From NCBI GenBank assembly GCA_026989035.1, contig JALSKB010000197.1, forward strand, positions 1 through 40,800: a stretch of DNA of 40,800 nucleotides, written 5' to 3'. Below, piece by piece: positions 1 to 8,976 of this stretch. Positions within the stretch are counted from its first letter, which is position 1. Every line of letters starts with the position of its first letter. Source of the DNA: Saprospiraceae bacterium (GTDB lineage: Bacteria; Bacteroidota; Bacteroidia; Chitinophagales; Saprospiraceae). The position numbers and the translations under genes were made by a program. A model generated the notes under the pieces. The model did not search any database. It was not told the DNA's origin and saw only the letters and a list, made by a program, of their open reading frames with translations.

Positions 1-631
1 AGCGCACCAATAGCCACAACACCAGCAGCAAAGGAATCAACATCCAGGGCTTGAGCACATCGCTCCAATAAGAAGGCTCTCGTTCAATAGAGCGTATGGG
101 CTTCAGCTCCTCTCCTTCTTCAAGCGGAGGGAAGCCAATCTTTAAAGCCAATGGCCTGCTTTGCAAAACCTGCACCGTAGTATCTTGCGGCAAACGATAC
201 GCCAACACCACGGGCGGAATCTGCAGTTGCACACTGTCCCAAGCTATCAAGACAAAATCTCGTTGCAACATTAAAAAACCGCCTTGTCGCTCCAAAGTGT
301 CCCAGGAAGTCGAACGCAACAGTTCAAAAGCGGAAAAACCTGGCGGCAAGCTCAAATGGGGCTCGACAAGCATGGCGCCCTCAGGTAGCTTGGCCGTAAG
401 ACGCAAAACCAAGCTGTCACCCGTCATTGCTTCCGACTTGGAAAGTCTTGCATCTAAATAGGTCTGCGCTTCTATCGCAAAAGCAAAGAGCAAAAACGGT
501 AAAATAGCAAAAACTGAAAAAAAACGACTCAAACGCAGCTCTTTACACCAAACGCCAATAAAGCCCAAGGTAGCCTCCCTACTGGCATCAAGCAAAACGC
601 TTCGACATGAATACGCAAAGCAAAATCGCAT
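1..631 (-). CDS. BatD-like secreted/membrane protein, 3' end cut by window
   Basis: The reading frame runs without a stop from an ATG at 631 down to the window edge (210 codons seen). The start lies 6 bases after the DUF58 stop, so the two are probably co-transcribed. The first 55 residues contain a hydrophobic stretch ending in AIEAQ that looks like a signal peptide, which leaves open a start further in, such as the TTG before LSRFFSVF. A beta-rich extracellular part follows, and a second hydrophobic segment (WMLIPLLLVLWLLVR) sits near residues 195-210. In Bacteroidota aerotolerance (Bat) clusters a protein of this build commonly follows the DUF58 gene; the assignment rests on position and architecture, not on a diagnostic motif. 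Confidence 0.7.
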   Translation of the reverse strand, partial: MRFCFAYSCRSVLLDASREATLGFIGVWCKELRLSRFFSVFAILPFLLFAFAIEAQTYLDARLSKSEAMTGDSLVLRLTAKLPEGAMLVEPHLSLPPGFSAFELLRSTSWDTLERQGGFLMLQRDFVLIAWDSVQLQIPPVVLAYRLPQDTTVQVLQSRPLALKIGFPPLEEGEELKPIRSIEREPSYWSDVLKPWMLIPLLLVLWLLVR

Positions 632-637
632 AACCTC

Positions 638-1507
638 TCAACTCCTTTTTTTAAAAAACCGCAACAAGGCTTTCTCGTAAGACTCCTCTGTACTCAATGA
701 AAGCCGATCAGCCCCGGCTTTACTAAAAATGCGATCAAACTGCTTTTCTTGCTGCTCAAAATGTTTGGCGAAAGCCTGACGAACCGAATCCAAATCGGTA
801 TCTAACCAGGCATATTGGCCTGTTTCCGCATGTTTTACGCGCAGTAAACCAGCCTCGGGTAAGCTCTGTTCAAAAACATCGTACATTCGCAAGCCAATAA
901 GGTCGTGTTTGCGGGCAACAATGCGTAAAGGGTGTTCATAGTCTTTTTCACAGATAAAATCCGACATCAGAAAAGCGATACTCCGCTTTTTAAGCACGCG
1001 ATGGAGAAACTCCAAAGCGGCCCCGATATCCGTGCCACGCCCCTGCGGCTGCAAGCCCAACATCTCTCGAATGATGAGCAAAATATGTGCACGCCCTTTT
1101 TTCGGTGGAATGAATTTTTCAATCCGGTCGGAGAAGAAAATCACGCCGACCTTGTCGTTGTTCTGAATGGCCGAAAAAGCCAAGGTAGCTCCGATTTCCG
1201 TAAACAACTCTCGGCGCAAACCCTGCCCCGTGCCGAAAAATGCCGAGCCGCTCACATCCATCAACAGCATCAGGGTCAGTTCTCGTTCTTCCTCAAAAAG
1301 CTTGACATGGGGCGTTCCGGTACGAGCTGTAACGTTCCAGTCAATGTCGCGCACATCATCGCCGTATTGATAGGCCCGCACCTCGCTAAAGGACATCCCT
1401 TTGCCTTTGAAAGCACTGTGGTACTCTCCGGAGAACAGATGCTGGCTCAGACCCCGCGTCTTGATTTCGATTTTGCGTACCTTTTTGAGGAGTTCCCGGG
1501 TGTTCAT
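638..1507 (-). CDS. DUF58 domain protein (vWA-like), Bat/MoxR-type cluster
   Basis: A 289-residue cytoplasmic protein. It carries the family signature GMSFSEVRAYQYGDDVRDID followed by WNVTAR and VKLFEEERE, and then a vWA-like core with DVSGS, the MIDAS-type motif. I chose the ATG giving MNTRELLKK; a longer frame begins at 1534 but adds a non-conserved stretch. DUF58 proteins are normally encoded between a MoxR AAA ATPase and BatA/B/C/D proteins and are thought to help assemble or activate envelope complexes. No MoxR gene lies upstream here: a divergent gene starts at 1544, so DUF58 seems to be the first gene of its transcript. Confidence 0.9.
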   Translation of the reverse strand: MNTRELLKKVRKIEIKTRGLSQHLFSGEYHSAFKGKGMSFSEVRAYQYGDDVRDIDWNVTARTGTPHVKLFEEERELTLMLLMDVSGSAFFGTGQGLRRELFTEIGATLAFSAIQNNDKVGVIFFSDRIEKFIPPKKGRAHILLIIREMLGLQPQGRGTDIGAALEFLHRVLKKRSIAFLMSDFICEKDYEHPLRIVARKHDLIGLRMYDVFEQSLPEAGLLRVKHAETGQYAWLDTDLDSVRQAFAKHFEQQEKQFDRIFSKAGADRLSLSTEESYEKALLRFFKKRS

Positions 1508-1543
1508 ATAAAAAAACTGAGCTGAAAACCTCAAGCCTCGAGC

Positions 1544-2557
1544 TTGTTTTCCTTAACTTACCGCACAAAAGTAGAGATTTTGTCGAAGACAATCAGGTGG
1601 TTGCTGGTTTTCATTTTACTCTGGGCCATTTACCGGCGACTGGAGGGGGAAGCTTTTCGCCTTTTTTTCGAGCAGCTGCCCATGGCCTGGACAGCGCGGA
1701 AGACCTGGCTCGCCGTAGCAGTGCTGCTGATGCCGGCAAACTGGCTGCTGGAAACGGCCAAATGGCAAACACTCATGGTGGTGCAAAATCGACAGCCGGG
1801 CTTCCGACAGGCCTTCAGAGCTGTCATGACAGGCCTGGCTCTTTCCTTGTTCACTCCGGCTCGATTGGGCGATTACCTGGGGCGCAGTTTGCAGGCAGGG
1901 CCTTTCGGCAAATGGAGAGCAGCAGGGGCAACGTTGCTGGGGCACATCGCTCAATGGCTGCTGCTGTTAGCTACCGGCCTGCCGGCTCTACTCCTGCTCA
2001 AAACACCAAACCACCTCCCCACCAATGCGCCTTTAATGCTCTTTGCCTTAACGGCTTTAGCCGGCACTTTTTTCTACCTCTCACTACCCCGATGGATACC
2101 CAAAGCCCGTTTCCTGAAAAAATACAAAGGATTGCACCGCCTAACTAAGCACCTACCCCAAACTGCAGCTTTTCCCTCCCAAACGCATTTGGCGAAAGCC
2201 CTCATCCTGGGCAGCCTGCGCTATGGTGTATTTAGCCTGCAACTCTACGCCCTGCTCCTCTTTTTCGGACTGCCGCTAAGCCCAAAAGAAGGCTTGGCAG
2301 GCATTTGGTGCATCTTCCTGCTGCAAAGCGGCCTGCCCCTGCCCTTCATCGGCAATGTGCTGCTGCGCACCGAACTGGCAGCTTGGATCTGGCCCCACAG
2401 CCCGACAACCGCTATTTTGGCCGGCATGAGCGCCCTTTTTGCACTAAATCTGGCTCTGCCGGCGTTACTTGGTGCGAGCTTCCTTGTCCAAATCAATGAA
2501 CAGCATCATGAATCCTATGAAAGCCATCAAACCGAAAATCACCCTGCTACTCCTTAG
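1544..2557 (+). CDS. Lysylphosphatidylglycerol synthase TM-domain / flippase-like membrane protein
   Basis: A 337-residue inner-membrane protein with about eight hydrophobic segments. The stretch with LALSLFTPARLGDYLGRS matches the conserved core of the LPG_synthase_TM (flippase-like, PF03706) superfamily, in which a (T/P)P-GR-GE-like motif follows a hydrophobic helix. It lacks the soluble GNAT-like domain of MprF, so a lipid-linked substrate is possible but unknown. The frame opens with TTG at 1544; another TTG at 1580 is equally possible. It is the first gene of a plus-strand run with DUF3108, DUF4230 and the symporter; its 3' end overlaps the DUF3108 start. Confidence 0.8.
   Translation: MFSLTYRTKVEILSKTIRWLLVFILLWAIYRRLEGEAFRLFFEQLPMAWTARKTWLAVAVLLMPANWLLETAKWQTLMVVQNRQPGFRQAFRAVMTGLALSLFTPARLGDYLGRSLQAGPFGKWRAAGATLLGHIAQWLLLLATGLPALLLLKTPNHLPTNAPLMLFALTALAGTFFYLSLPRWIPKARFLKKYKGLHRLTKHLPQTAAFPSQTHLAKALILGSLRYGVFSLQLYALLLFFGLPLSPKEGLAGIWCIFLLQSGLPLPFIGNVLLRTELAAWIWPHSPTTAILAGMSALFALNLALPALLGASFLVQINEQHHESYESHQTENHPATP
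1566..1573 (-). promoter_or_regulatory. Bacteroidota -7 element (TACTTTTG) for the DUF58 operon
   Basis: On the minus strand the sequence reads TACTTTTG, an exact match to TAnnTTTG, 59 bases before the DUF58 start. It overlaps the first codons of the divergent flippase frame, so the two transcripts would overlap or the flippase starts further in. No clear -33 TTTG was found. Confidence 0.4.
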
Positions 2558-3380
2558 CACCAGCCTGCTGATCTCGCTCTCCTTTTCCCCTTTCCTACCC
2601 ACTCCTCCCCAAACCGATGCCGAAACAATCCGCTACAACAGCTGCTCCATAGAAAACAACAGCTTCCGGGGAGGAGAAAAACTGGTCTATAAGATTTACT
2701 ACAACATGAATTTCGTGTGGATACCCGCCGGAGAAGTGGTCTTTACCGTAGAAGACAAAGGGGATGTCTTTCGCCTTTCGGCAAATGGAAAAACGTATCC
2801 CTCCTATGAATGGTTTTTCAAAGTGGACGACAAATACGAGTGCTATGTCGATAAAAGCACTTTGCTTCCCCGCCTCTCCATACGCGATGTACACGAAGGC
2901 AACTACACGGTTTTTGATCAGATGACTTTCGATCAGGAAAACTACATCATCCAATCCGATAGGGGGCCATCCCGTACCGACATCCGCCAACGCAACACCT
3001 ATGAACTGGATCGCTGCATCCACGACATCCTTTCCATCCTCTACTACATGCGCAACTTGGATTTTGCCAGCTACAGAAACGGCCAAAAGCTGGCCATAGA
3101 AATCTTCATGGACGGCGAAGCATGGCCCCTGAACGTGCAGTTCCTCGGCAAACGCCCCAACAAAAAAATCCACGGCCTGGGGCGCTTCGATGCCATTCAC
3201 TTCCGCCCGGAAACCATCGCCGGTGAGGTCTTCGACGAAGGCGCCCACATGAACATCTGGGTATCCGACGACGCCAACAAGGTGCCACTCATGATCGAAT
3301 CTCCGGTCTCCGTAGGCTCCATCAAAGCCGTGCTAAAAACCTATAAGGGCCTGCGCTACCCCCTTACCTCTAAAAAGTAA
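2517..3380 (+). CDS. DUF3108 domain secreted protein
   Basis: About 287 residues from the ATG giving MKAIKPKITLLLL, which starts a clear signal peptide. Two in-frame ATGs at 2496 and 2508 would lengthen the N-terminus. The mature part (FRGGEKLVYKIYYNMNFVWI, then AGEVVFTVED) is the typical DUF3108 opening, followed by a beta-rich body ending in KAVLKTYKGLRYPL. It is probably exported to the periplasm or outer membrane. The function of the family is not established. The start lies about 40 bases inside the end of the flippase gene, which points to translational coupling. Confidence 0.88.
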   Translation: MKAIKPKITLLLLSTSLLISLSFSPFLPTPPQTDAETIRYNSCSIENNSFRGGEKLVYKIYYNMNFVWIPAGEVVFTVEDKGDVFRLSANGKTYPSYEWFFKVDDKYECYVDKSTLLPRLSIRDVHEGNYTVFDQMTFDQENYIIQSDRGPSRTDIRQRNTYELDRCIHDILSILYYMRNLDFASYRNGQKLAIEIFMDGEAWPLNVQFLGKRPNKKIHGLGRFDAIHFRPETIAGEVFDEGAHMNIWVSDDANKVPLMIESPVSVGSIKAVLKTYKGLRYPLTSKK

Positions 3381-3421
3381 AGGAGCAAAAACTCAGCCAT
3401 CAAACTCACAAGCCTTAAACT

Positions 3422-4117
3422 TTGGCGAAAACACGTAACATCCTCTTCATAGGCTTACTGCTCACTGCCTTCCTGACCGGCCTGTGGGTCATGAAACGCT
3501 GGCTTACACCCCCACCAAAACCAACAGAACGAGCCACCGTGCTGGTCGAAAAAATCCAAAAAGTAGCCAAGCTCATCACGGTCGAAGGTTATTTCGTGGA
3601 GCACTACGACTACGGAGACCCCGATCCGGGGCCGTATTTCATCGGCCCCATTCCCAACTTACAAGCTTTTCTTCCCCGCAAAGAGGCCCATGTGCGCATC
3701 AAAGCCCGCGTAGCCATCGGCTACGATCTGGAAAGCATGAAAATAGAAGCCTATCCGGAACAAAAGCTCATCCGACTCAGCCAACTGCCCGAACCCGAAA
3801 TCCTCTCCATAGATTCTGAAATAGATCTCTTCGACGATCAATCCAGCATCTTCCGCCCCCTGACCGAAGAAGACCACATCCAGATTTATCGCGGTGCGCG
3901 AAAGAAAATCGAAGAAGCAGCCCGAAACAGTCGCCTACTCCCGGCTGCGCGCGAGCAGGGCAATGAAATGATCGACATCATGCGCTTCATGGCCGAACAA
4001 GCCGGTTGGCAGCTCCTGCTCGACAGCTTGTCAGCTCCAGCCGGCAACCCCTTGCCGGAGCAAACTCCCTCGCCGCCGGATACCCCTAAACAGCTCTGGG
4101 AAGGAGAAAACTACTAA
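3422..4117 (+). CDS. DUF4230 domain protein
   Basis: 231 residues with an N-terminal membrane anchor (ILFIGLLLTAFLTGLWVM), then a soluble domain. The pattern KLITVEGYFVEHYDYGD, followed by RIKARVAIGYDLESM and a late helix with ARKKIEEAA, fits the DUF4230 family. The start is a TTG at 3422 with the frame MAKTRNILF; the first ATG lies 69 bases further on and would cut the anchor. It sits 41 bases behind DUF3108 and belongs to the same run. Function unknown; an anchored, periplasm-facing protein is the likely topology. Confidence 0.82.
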   Translation: MAKTRNILFIGLLLTAFLTGLWVMKRWLTPPPKPTERATVLVEKIQKVAKLITVEGYFVEHYDYGDPDPGPYFIGPIPNLQAFLPRKEAHVRIKARVAIGYDLESMKIEAYPEQKLIRLSQLPEPEILSIDSEIDLFDDQSSIFRPLTEEDHIQIYRGARKKIEEAARNSRLLPAAREQGNEMIDIMRFMAEQAGWQLLLDSLSAPAGNPLPEQTPSPPDTPKQLWEGENY

Positions 4118-4195
4118 GCGTAGCACCGGCTGCCCTTGCCCCATCGCCATTCTTTTCGTTTCTTTGCAAGCAGCTCAGCAACAAAACAGCTCGCC

Positions 4196-6007
4196 ATGCA
4201 TCTATCCCAACTCGACTGGGGCATCATCCTCGCCTTCTTCACTCTTTCCCTACTCATTGGCCTGCTGACCAGCCGCCAAGCCGGCAAAGGATATGCCGAA
4301 TACTTCCTCTCCGGACGCAAGATGCCCTGGTGGTTGTTGGGGGTGTCTATGGTAGCCACCACCTTCTCCGCCGATACACCCAACCTGGTTACCGACATTG
4401 TCAGGCAAAACGGACTGGCCGGCAACTGGGTGTGGTGGGCCTTCCTGCTCACCGGCATGCTGACGGTCTTTGTCTATGCCCGCCTGTGGCGCCGCTCGGG
4501 CATCCTGACCGACCTGGAATTTTACGAACTGCGCTATAGCGGCCCCGAGGCGACCTTCCTGCGCGCTTTTCGGGCTTTCTATCTGGGTGTCTTCTTCAAT
4601 GCGATGATCATGGCCACAGTGATTTTGGCAGCCATCAAAATCTCCGCTGTCATGTTACCGGACTTGGATCCCTGGCGGGTTACGCTTTTTGTGCTGGCCA
4701 TTACAGCCATTTATACCAGTTTGGGAGGGCTGCGGGGCGTGCTACTTACCGACCTGCTGCAATTCGTCATCGCCATGGGCGGCACCATCTGGGCTGCTTA
4801 TGTCTTGGTTAATAAGGCGGAAATTGGTGGCTTGCAGGTCCTGCTTCAACAGCCCGCCGTAGAGGGAAAACTCCATTTTCTGCCCGACTTCAATGATTTT
4901 TCAGCCCTGTGGCCCCTGTTCATCATTCCCCTGGCCGTACAGTGGTGGAGCGTCTGGTATCCCGGAGCCGAACCCGGCGGCGGAGGCTACATCGTGCAGC
5001 GCATGCTGGCCGCTAAAGACGAGAAAAACGCCATGGGTGCGACGCTCTTTTTCAACATCGCCCACTACGCCCTGCGCCCCTGGCCCTGGGTCATCATCGC
5101 CCTCTGCTCTTTGGTCCTTTACCCCGATTTGGCGGCTTTAAAAGAGGCTTTCCCCAATATGCCTTCCGGCAAAATCGGGCACGATATGGCTTATCCGGCC
5201 ATGCTCACCCATTTGCCGAAAGGCCTCATAGGGCTGGTAGTAGCCTCCCTGCTGGCAGCCTTTATGTCCACCATTTCCACCCACCTGAATTGGGGCTCTT
5301 CCTACATCGCCCATGACCTGTGGCACCGCTTCATCGACCCCCGGGCCACCAACCGTCGCCTGGTACTCGTCGGCCGCCTCAGCACCTTATTGCTGCTGCT
5401 GCTCTCTGCACTGATAGCCCATTATGCCTTGCGCAATGCTCTGGATGCCTTCAACCTCATTCTGCAAATCGGTGCCGGCACCGGACTGCTGTTCATTCTA
5501 CGCTGGTTTTGGTGGCGCATCAACGCCTATAGCGAACTGACCGCCATGATCGTCTCTTTTCTGGTAGCTGTCTATTTTAAAAAGTGGGGCCCGGAAAACC
5601 TGGCCGACCACTGGCAACTCCTCATCGGCGTGGGCATCACCACCCTGGCCTGGGTAATGGTCAGCCTGCTGACCCCGCCCAGTTCGGAAAAACGCCTGCT
5701 GCACTTCTTTAAATTGGTCAGACCCCACGCCTACGGCTGGAAACCCCTCGTACAACGGGGCTTGCAAAACGGATATCTCCAAGAACAAGACTTGCAAACC
5801 GGCAGCTTCGCCCTCGAACTCAGCGGCATGTTCGTCGCTTGCTTCACCGTCTATGCTGCCCTCTTCGGCACCGGATACTGGATCTATGGTCAAACCGGCC
5901 AAGCCCTGGCCGCCACTGCCATTACTGCCCTGGGCTGCTTCCTGCTGTTCCGCATCTGGAAAAAGCTCCACAGCGCAGAAACAAAACTTGCTGAAAAAGG
6001 AGGATAG
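4196..6007 (+). CDS. Sodium:solute symporter family transporter
   Basis: 603 residues with 13 or more hydrophobic helices. Family marks include YFLSGRKMPWWLLGVSM near the N-terminus, SADTPN in the first unwound helix region, and YTSLGGLRGVLLTDLLQF, typical of SSS (PF00474) transporters that couple substrate import to sodium. I prefer the ATG at 4196 (MHLSQLDWG) because the TTG-initiated extension from 4136 is Ser/Phe-rich and not membrane-like. Substrate cannot be read from sequence. It is the last gene of the plus-strand run and faces the restriction module tail to tail with 27 bases between. Confidence 0.92.
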   Translation: MHLSQLDWGIILAFFTLSLLIGLLTSRQAGKGYAEYFLSGRKMPWWLLGVSMVATTFSADTPNLVTDIVRQNGLAGNWVWWAFLLTGMLTVFVYARLWRRSGILTDLEFYELRYSGPEATFLRAFRAFYLGVFFNAMIMATVILAAIKISAVMLPDLDPWRVTLFVLAITAIYTSLGGLRGVLLTDLLQFVIAMGGTIWAAYVLVNKAEIGGLQVLLQQPAVEGKLHFLPDFNDFSALWPLFIIPLAVQWWSVWYPGAEPGGGGYIVQRMLAAKDEKNAMGATLFFNIAHYALRPWPWVIIALCSLVLYPDLAALKEAFPNMPSGKIGHDMAYPAMLTHLPKGLIGLVVASLLAAFMSTISTHLNWGSSYIAHDLWHRFIDPRATNRRLVLVGRLSTLLLLLLSALIAHYALRNALDAFNLILQIGAGTGLLFILRWFWWRINAYSELTAMIVSFLVAVYFKKWGPENLADHWQLLIGVGITTLAWVMVSLLTPPSSEKRLLHFFKLVRPHAYGWKPLVQRGLQNGYLQEQDLQTGSFALELSGMFVACFTVYAALFGTGYWIYGQTGQALAATAITALGCFLLFRIWKKLHSAETKLAEKGG

Positions 6008-6034
6008 GGACTGGGCCAATCTTGCCCCCATTCA

Positions 6035-8548
6035 CTATTCCTCCACCGATTCAATGATGTAATCATCTGAGCTGATAACCGTGTCAAATAAGCCCACATC
6101 TTCACCTTCATGCCGGTTAATGCCAATGTACCTCAAACTGGCATCTTCATACCTCTTAAATTTGTACACGGCATCGTTCATCAAAGCGGCATTGAAAACA
6201 CCAAGGCTTACCAAAAGCTCAAAGTCCTTGACCTCCAGCCCTGTGACTTTTTTAAACAGGCCTTGCTCGAGCTGCGTGATGACATCTTTGAGGCTGCGCT
6301 CCCGATAATCGGTCAAATACATGAACACCGGAATTCTGGTTGCAAACTTGATGAGCTTTTCCTGAATTTTTTTCCTCAGACTTTTGATTTCTCTTTCTTC
6401 TTTGCTCAACTCCCTTTTCTGCTCTTTGGTTAGTTTTTCATCCGTGGCTTCTCGCTTCACCTTCTTTATAGCTTCCGACTTGTTGATGATGGTCTCAAGG
6501 TCTTGATTCAGGCTTCTGAATCCTTCAATGTTCATCAAGGCTTTCATGGCCGCCTCGTTGTTCATTAGGCGAGCCAGGGTAGCATTATCTACGTTCACGA
6601 GCAATGCACTTTCCCAACGCCTCGCCAACAGAGTTGCGGTGGTGCCGCTCATAGCCATATCCAGAACGCCTGCCGCATCAATGGGGCGCATGGAGCTACC
6701 ATCGTAAGCAAGAACAGGTAAAAAGTGAATGAACTCTGCTACACTCTTCTCGGGATTCGACTCATTGACGTTCAGGCGGCAAGCGTAATCGGCAATTTGA
6801 CTCAGCGCTCTGTTGGGCGCAAAATCAAACACATAGCATTCCTCTTTGATGATTTCCGTTTTGTTCGGCGACTTGCTATCCGGATTCTTTATTGTCCAGG
6901 GTGATTGCACCCGGAATGCTGCCTGAAAATAGGTTTCGGGGCTTGAGGAATTGCGCAACATGAGTATGCCCGTCCAGGGTCTTACCGTTACGCCCGTGGT
7001 CAATTTGCCGCAAGAGAGGGTAATGGTCTTGGTCTCCAGGGGGTTGTCCATGGCCTCCAACACGGGCGGCAAAGCCTGAACACCAATTCCTGCCTGGGTG
7101 CCTGCTGCCACCACAATCTTGTAATCGTGCCAAAAGGTGTTGTGTCGCTGCTGCATCAGGTTCCTCATGGCATAACAGGATGCCACACTGGGCAAAAACC
7201 AAAAGGTGTGGGTTAAAATCCTTTTTAAACGCACATCGGAAAAGGGCATGGGCGGTTTTTTTGCCCCCATTTTCAAGTTATCAAGTGTGGTTTCCCTGTG
7301 GCTGCCGCGAATCAGATCCAGCCATTTTTGCACTTCGCTTTCCAGCTTGAAACGGGCATTTTCACCTCGGCCTTCCGCAGCAAAGAAAACGTTCAAATCA
7401 AACTCGTTGAATTCGCCGCCAAGGGCAATTTCCCGAATGTCATCCGGCATGCGATAAGTGAGCATAACCATACGGGGAAGAGCTGCATAGGGGTTTTCTC
7501 CTTTCGACTCATCCCACTCCTCTTTGGCTTTTTGCTCGTCGGAATACGTCCAGTTAAAAATTTGCTCTTCGATAAATTCTCCGGAGGTGATGGCCCTAAA
7601 AGGCGTTCCGGACAGATAGAGAAAGTGATCGGTGGTGATGGGCAGAATGTCTTCTTCAAATTCTTTGACATCGCCGGTTTCCAAAATGCTCTCCTTCTCT
7701 TCGCTTTCAAAGAGGTCTTTGGCATTTTCCCGCCAGGCGCCGTAGTGGTATTCGTCGAAGATGACGCAATCCCAATGGGTATTATGCACCCATTGATTTT
7801 TGACTTTGATGCCTCCGGTATGGGGGTTTCTGCCCAGAAAGTCCTGAAAAGAACCAAAACAAACAAAGGGCCTGCTCTTGTCTGCCTCCTCATAAGACAG
7901 CCCCTGTCGGGAAATAAATTGCCAACCCTCAAAATCGACATGCGTCATCAAATCTTCTTCCCAGGCACTTTGCACCGCGGGCTTGAAAGTGAGCACCAAA
8001 ACCTTTTTCCAGCCCTGTTTTTTAGCCAGTTGGTAAGCGGCAAAGGTCTTGCCGAAACGCATTTTGGCATTCCACAAAAAACGGGGTGTTTTTCCCTCGT
8101 TTTCCGGCTCTGCTTTAAAGCTCTCAAAATACTGAACAGTTTTGTGAATGGCTCGCTCCTGCTCCGGCCGCATCTTGAAAGTGCGCGTGCGGTTTTCGAT
8201 GTTTTCTCTACGCTCCTTAATAGCCAGAATAGCCGCTTCCACATCCTCTACCTCACAGACAAACCACTCTCCATCAGTGTTTTTAAAACCCCTTTTCCTC
8301 AGGTAATGGTGTATGTCGTGATCGGAAAAGACAGAACCGTCGTTTCGGACAGCAGGTTCTTCCAGTAAAATCTCGAATTTTGCCCGGGTTGCTCCGACTT
8401 GTTCCTCTATGCGCTTGCGTGCATCTCTCGTCGTATAGCCGATCTTCAACTGCCCCTTCCGCGAAATGTCGTTGGGAAGGGTGTAAGCATATACTGTCGG
8501 TTTCAGCTCCGGTCGCTGTGGAAAAAAATCTTTTTTACGCATCGTCAT
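6035..8548 (-). CDS. GIY-YIG (T5orf172-like) nuclease fused to SF2 helicase; restriction subunit
   Basis: 837 residues. Residues about 18-105 form a GIY-YIG-type domain: VYAYTLP, LKIGYTTRDARKRI, a following IHHYLRKRGF and the acidic GEWF, most like T5orf172/MUG113. An SF2 helicase core follows: Walker A-like AKMRFGKT, the Walker B box DEYHYG, motif III SGTPF, and late motifs CGKLTTGVTVR and QAAFRVQSPW. A charged coiled-coil stretch lies near residues 690-740. The ATG at 8548 overlaps the stop of the upstream gene by one base (TGATG), implying coupled translation. With the two methylase-like genes it most likely forms the ATP-dependent restriction component of an R-M system. Confidence 0.85.
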   Translation of the reverse strand: MTMRKKDFFPQRPELKPTVYAYTLPNDISRKGQLKIGYTTRDARKRIEEQVGATRAKFEILLEEPAVRNDGSVFSDHDIHHYLRKRGFKNTDGEWFVCEVEDVEAAILAIKERRENIENRTRTFKMRPEQERAIHKTVQYFESFKAEPENEGKTPRFLWNAKMRFGKTFAAYQLAKKQGWKKVLVLTFKPAVQSAWEEDLMTHVDFEGWQFISRQGLSYEEADKSRPFVCFGSFQDFLGRNPHTGGIKVKNQWVHNTHWDCVIFDEYHYGAWRENAKDLFESEEKESILETGDVKEFEEDILPITTDHFLYLSGTPFRAITSGEFIEEQIFNWTYSDEQKAKEEWDESKGENPYAALPRMVMLTYRMPDDIREIALGGEFNEFDLNVFFAAEGRGENARFKLESEVQKWLDLIRGSHRETTLDNLKMGAKKPPMPFSDVRLKRILTHTFWFLPSVASCYAMRNLMQQRHNTFWHDYKIVVAAGTQAGIGVQALPPVLEAMDNPLETKTITLSCGKLTTGVTVRPWTGILMLRNSSSPETYFQAAFRVQSPWTIKNPDSKSPNKTEIIKEECYVFDFAPNRALSQIADYACRLNVNESNPEKSVAEFIHFLPVLAYDGSSMRPIDAAGVLDMAMSGTTATLLARRWESALLVNVDNATLARLMNNEAAMKALMNIEGFRSLNQDLETIINKSEAIKKVKREATDEKLTKEQKRELSKEEREIKSLRKKIQEKLIKFATRIPVFMYLTDYRERSLKDVITQLEQGLFKKVTGLEVKDFELLVSLGVFNAALMNDAVYKFKRYEDASLRYIGINRHEGEDVGLFDTVISSDDYIIESVEE

Positions 8549-8928
8549 CACTTTTCGTTAATCACTTCCCAATATCCGCCTCTATCGGGGCCTATTCGTT
8601 TTAGTTTGTTTTGTTCTTTCAATTTAGCTATCTGCCATTCTACGCCCCTTCTTGTCAAACCTGTTATTTTGGAGAGTTGATTTATGGTTATTTCGGGATT
8701 CTCTTTTATTGCCTTGATAATTTTCTCCACAGTTTTCTCCACAGTTTTCTCCACAGTTTTCTCCGAACCTTCTAAAGGAAAAACCATTCTGGTAAAACTG
8801 TCACCGAACACAAAGCACTCTTTGGAATAAACCCTCAAAATCCGGGGCACACCGGAACCGAGCTGTTCCACCATGTCCAAATCCTTAGGCATGCTTTGTT
8901 TGTATTCTATGCAGTTGGTCTCGGTCAT
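8548..8928 (-). CDS. Internally deleted AlbA_2/RecG-like regulator remnant with winged helix
   Basis: 126 residues. The first eleven (MTETNCIEYKQ) match the usual beginning of a Schlafen AlbA_2 regulator; the next part (DLDMVEQLGSGVPRILRVY) is the far C-terminal ATPase-like part of the same protein family, which normally lies some 300 residues later. A tandem EKTV linker and a C-terminal winged helix (ITINQLSKITGLTRRGVEWQ) follow. The simplest reading is an in-frame internal deletion that kept both ends. The frame stays open and its stop overlaps the helicase start, so it may persist as a translation-coupling leader or a small DNA-binding protein. Confidence 0.7.
   Translation of the reverse strand: MTETNCIEYKQSMPKDLDMVEQLGSGVPRILRVYSKECFVFGDSFTRMVFPLEGSEKTVEKTVEKTVEKIIKAIKENPEITINQLSKITGLTRRGVEWQIAKLKEQNKLKRIGPDRGGYWEVINEK
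8721..8764. repeat. 12-bp in-frame tandem repeat (EKTV linker)
   Basis: Three perfect copies of TTTTCTCCACAG plus eight bases of a fourth. On the coding (minus) strand they encode EKTVEKTVEKTVEK between the ATPase-like remnant and the winged helix. The unit is a multiple of three, so slippage would change linker length without a frameshift. Confidence 0.95.
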
Positions 8929-8976
8929 AGTCTATTCCATCGGGCGGATCATGGATTCGATCATGCCGTGGTGGTG

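Noticed and set aside
96-461. Plus-strand open frame of 121 codons
   Set aside because: It lies opposite the cut-off BatD-like gene, which has a signal peptide, a membrane segment and correct operon spacing. The plus frame has a low-complexity, Ser/Lys/Cys-rich product.
7298-8368. Plus-strand open frame of 356 codons inside the helicase gene
   Set aside because: It is antisense to a gene with clear GIY-YIG and helicase motifs and shows no domain itself.
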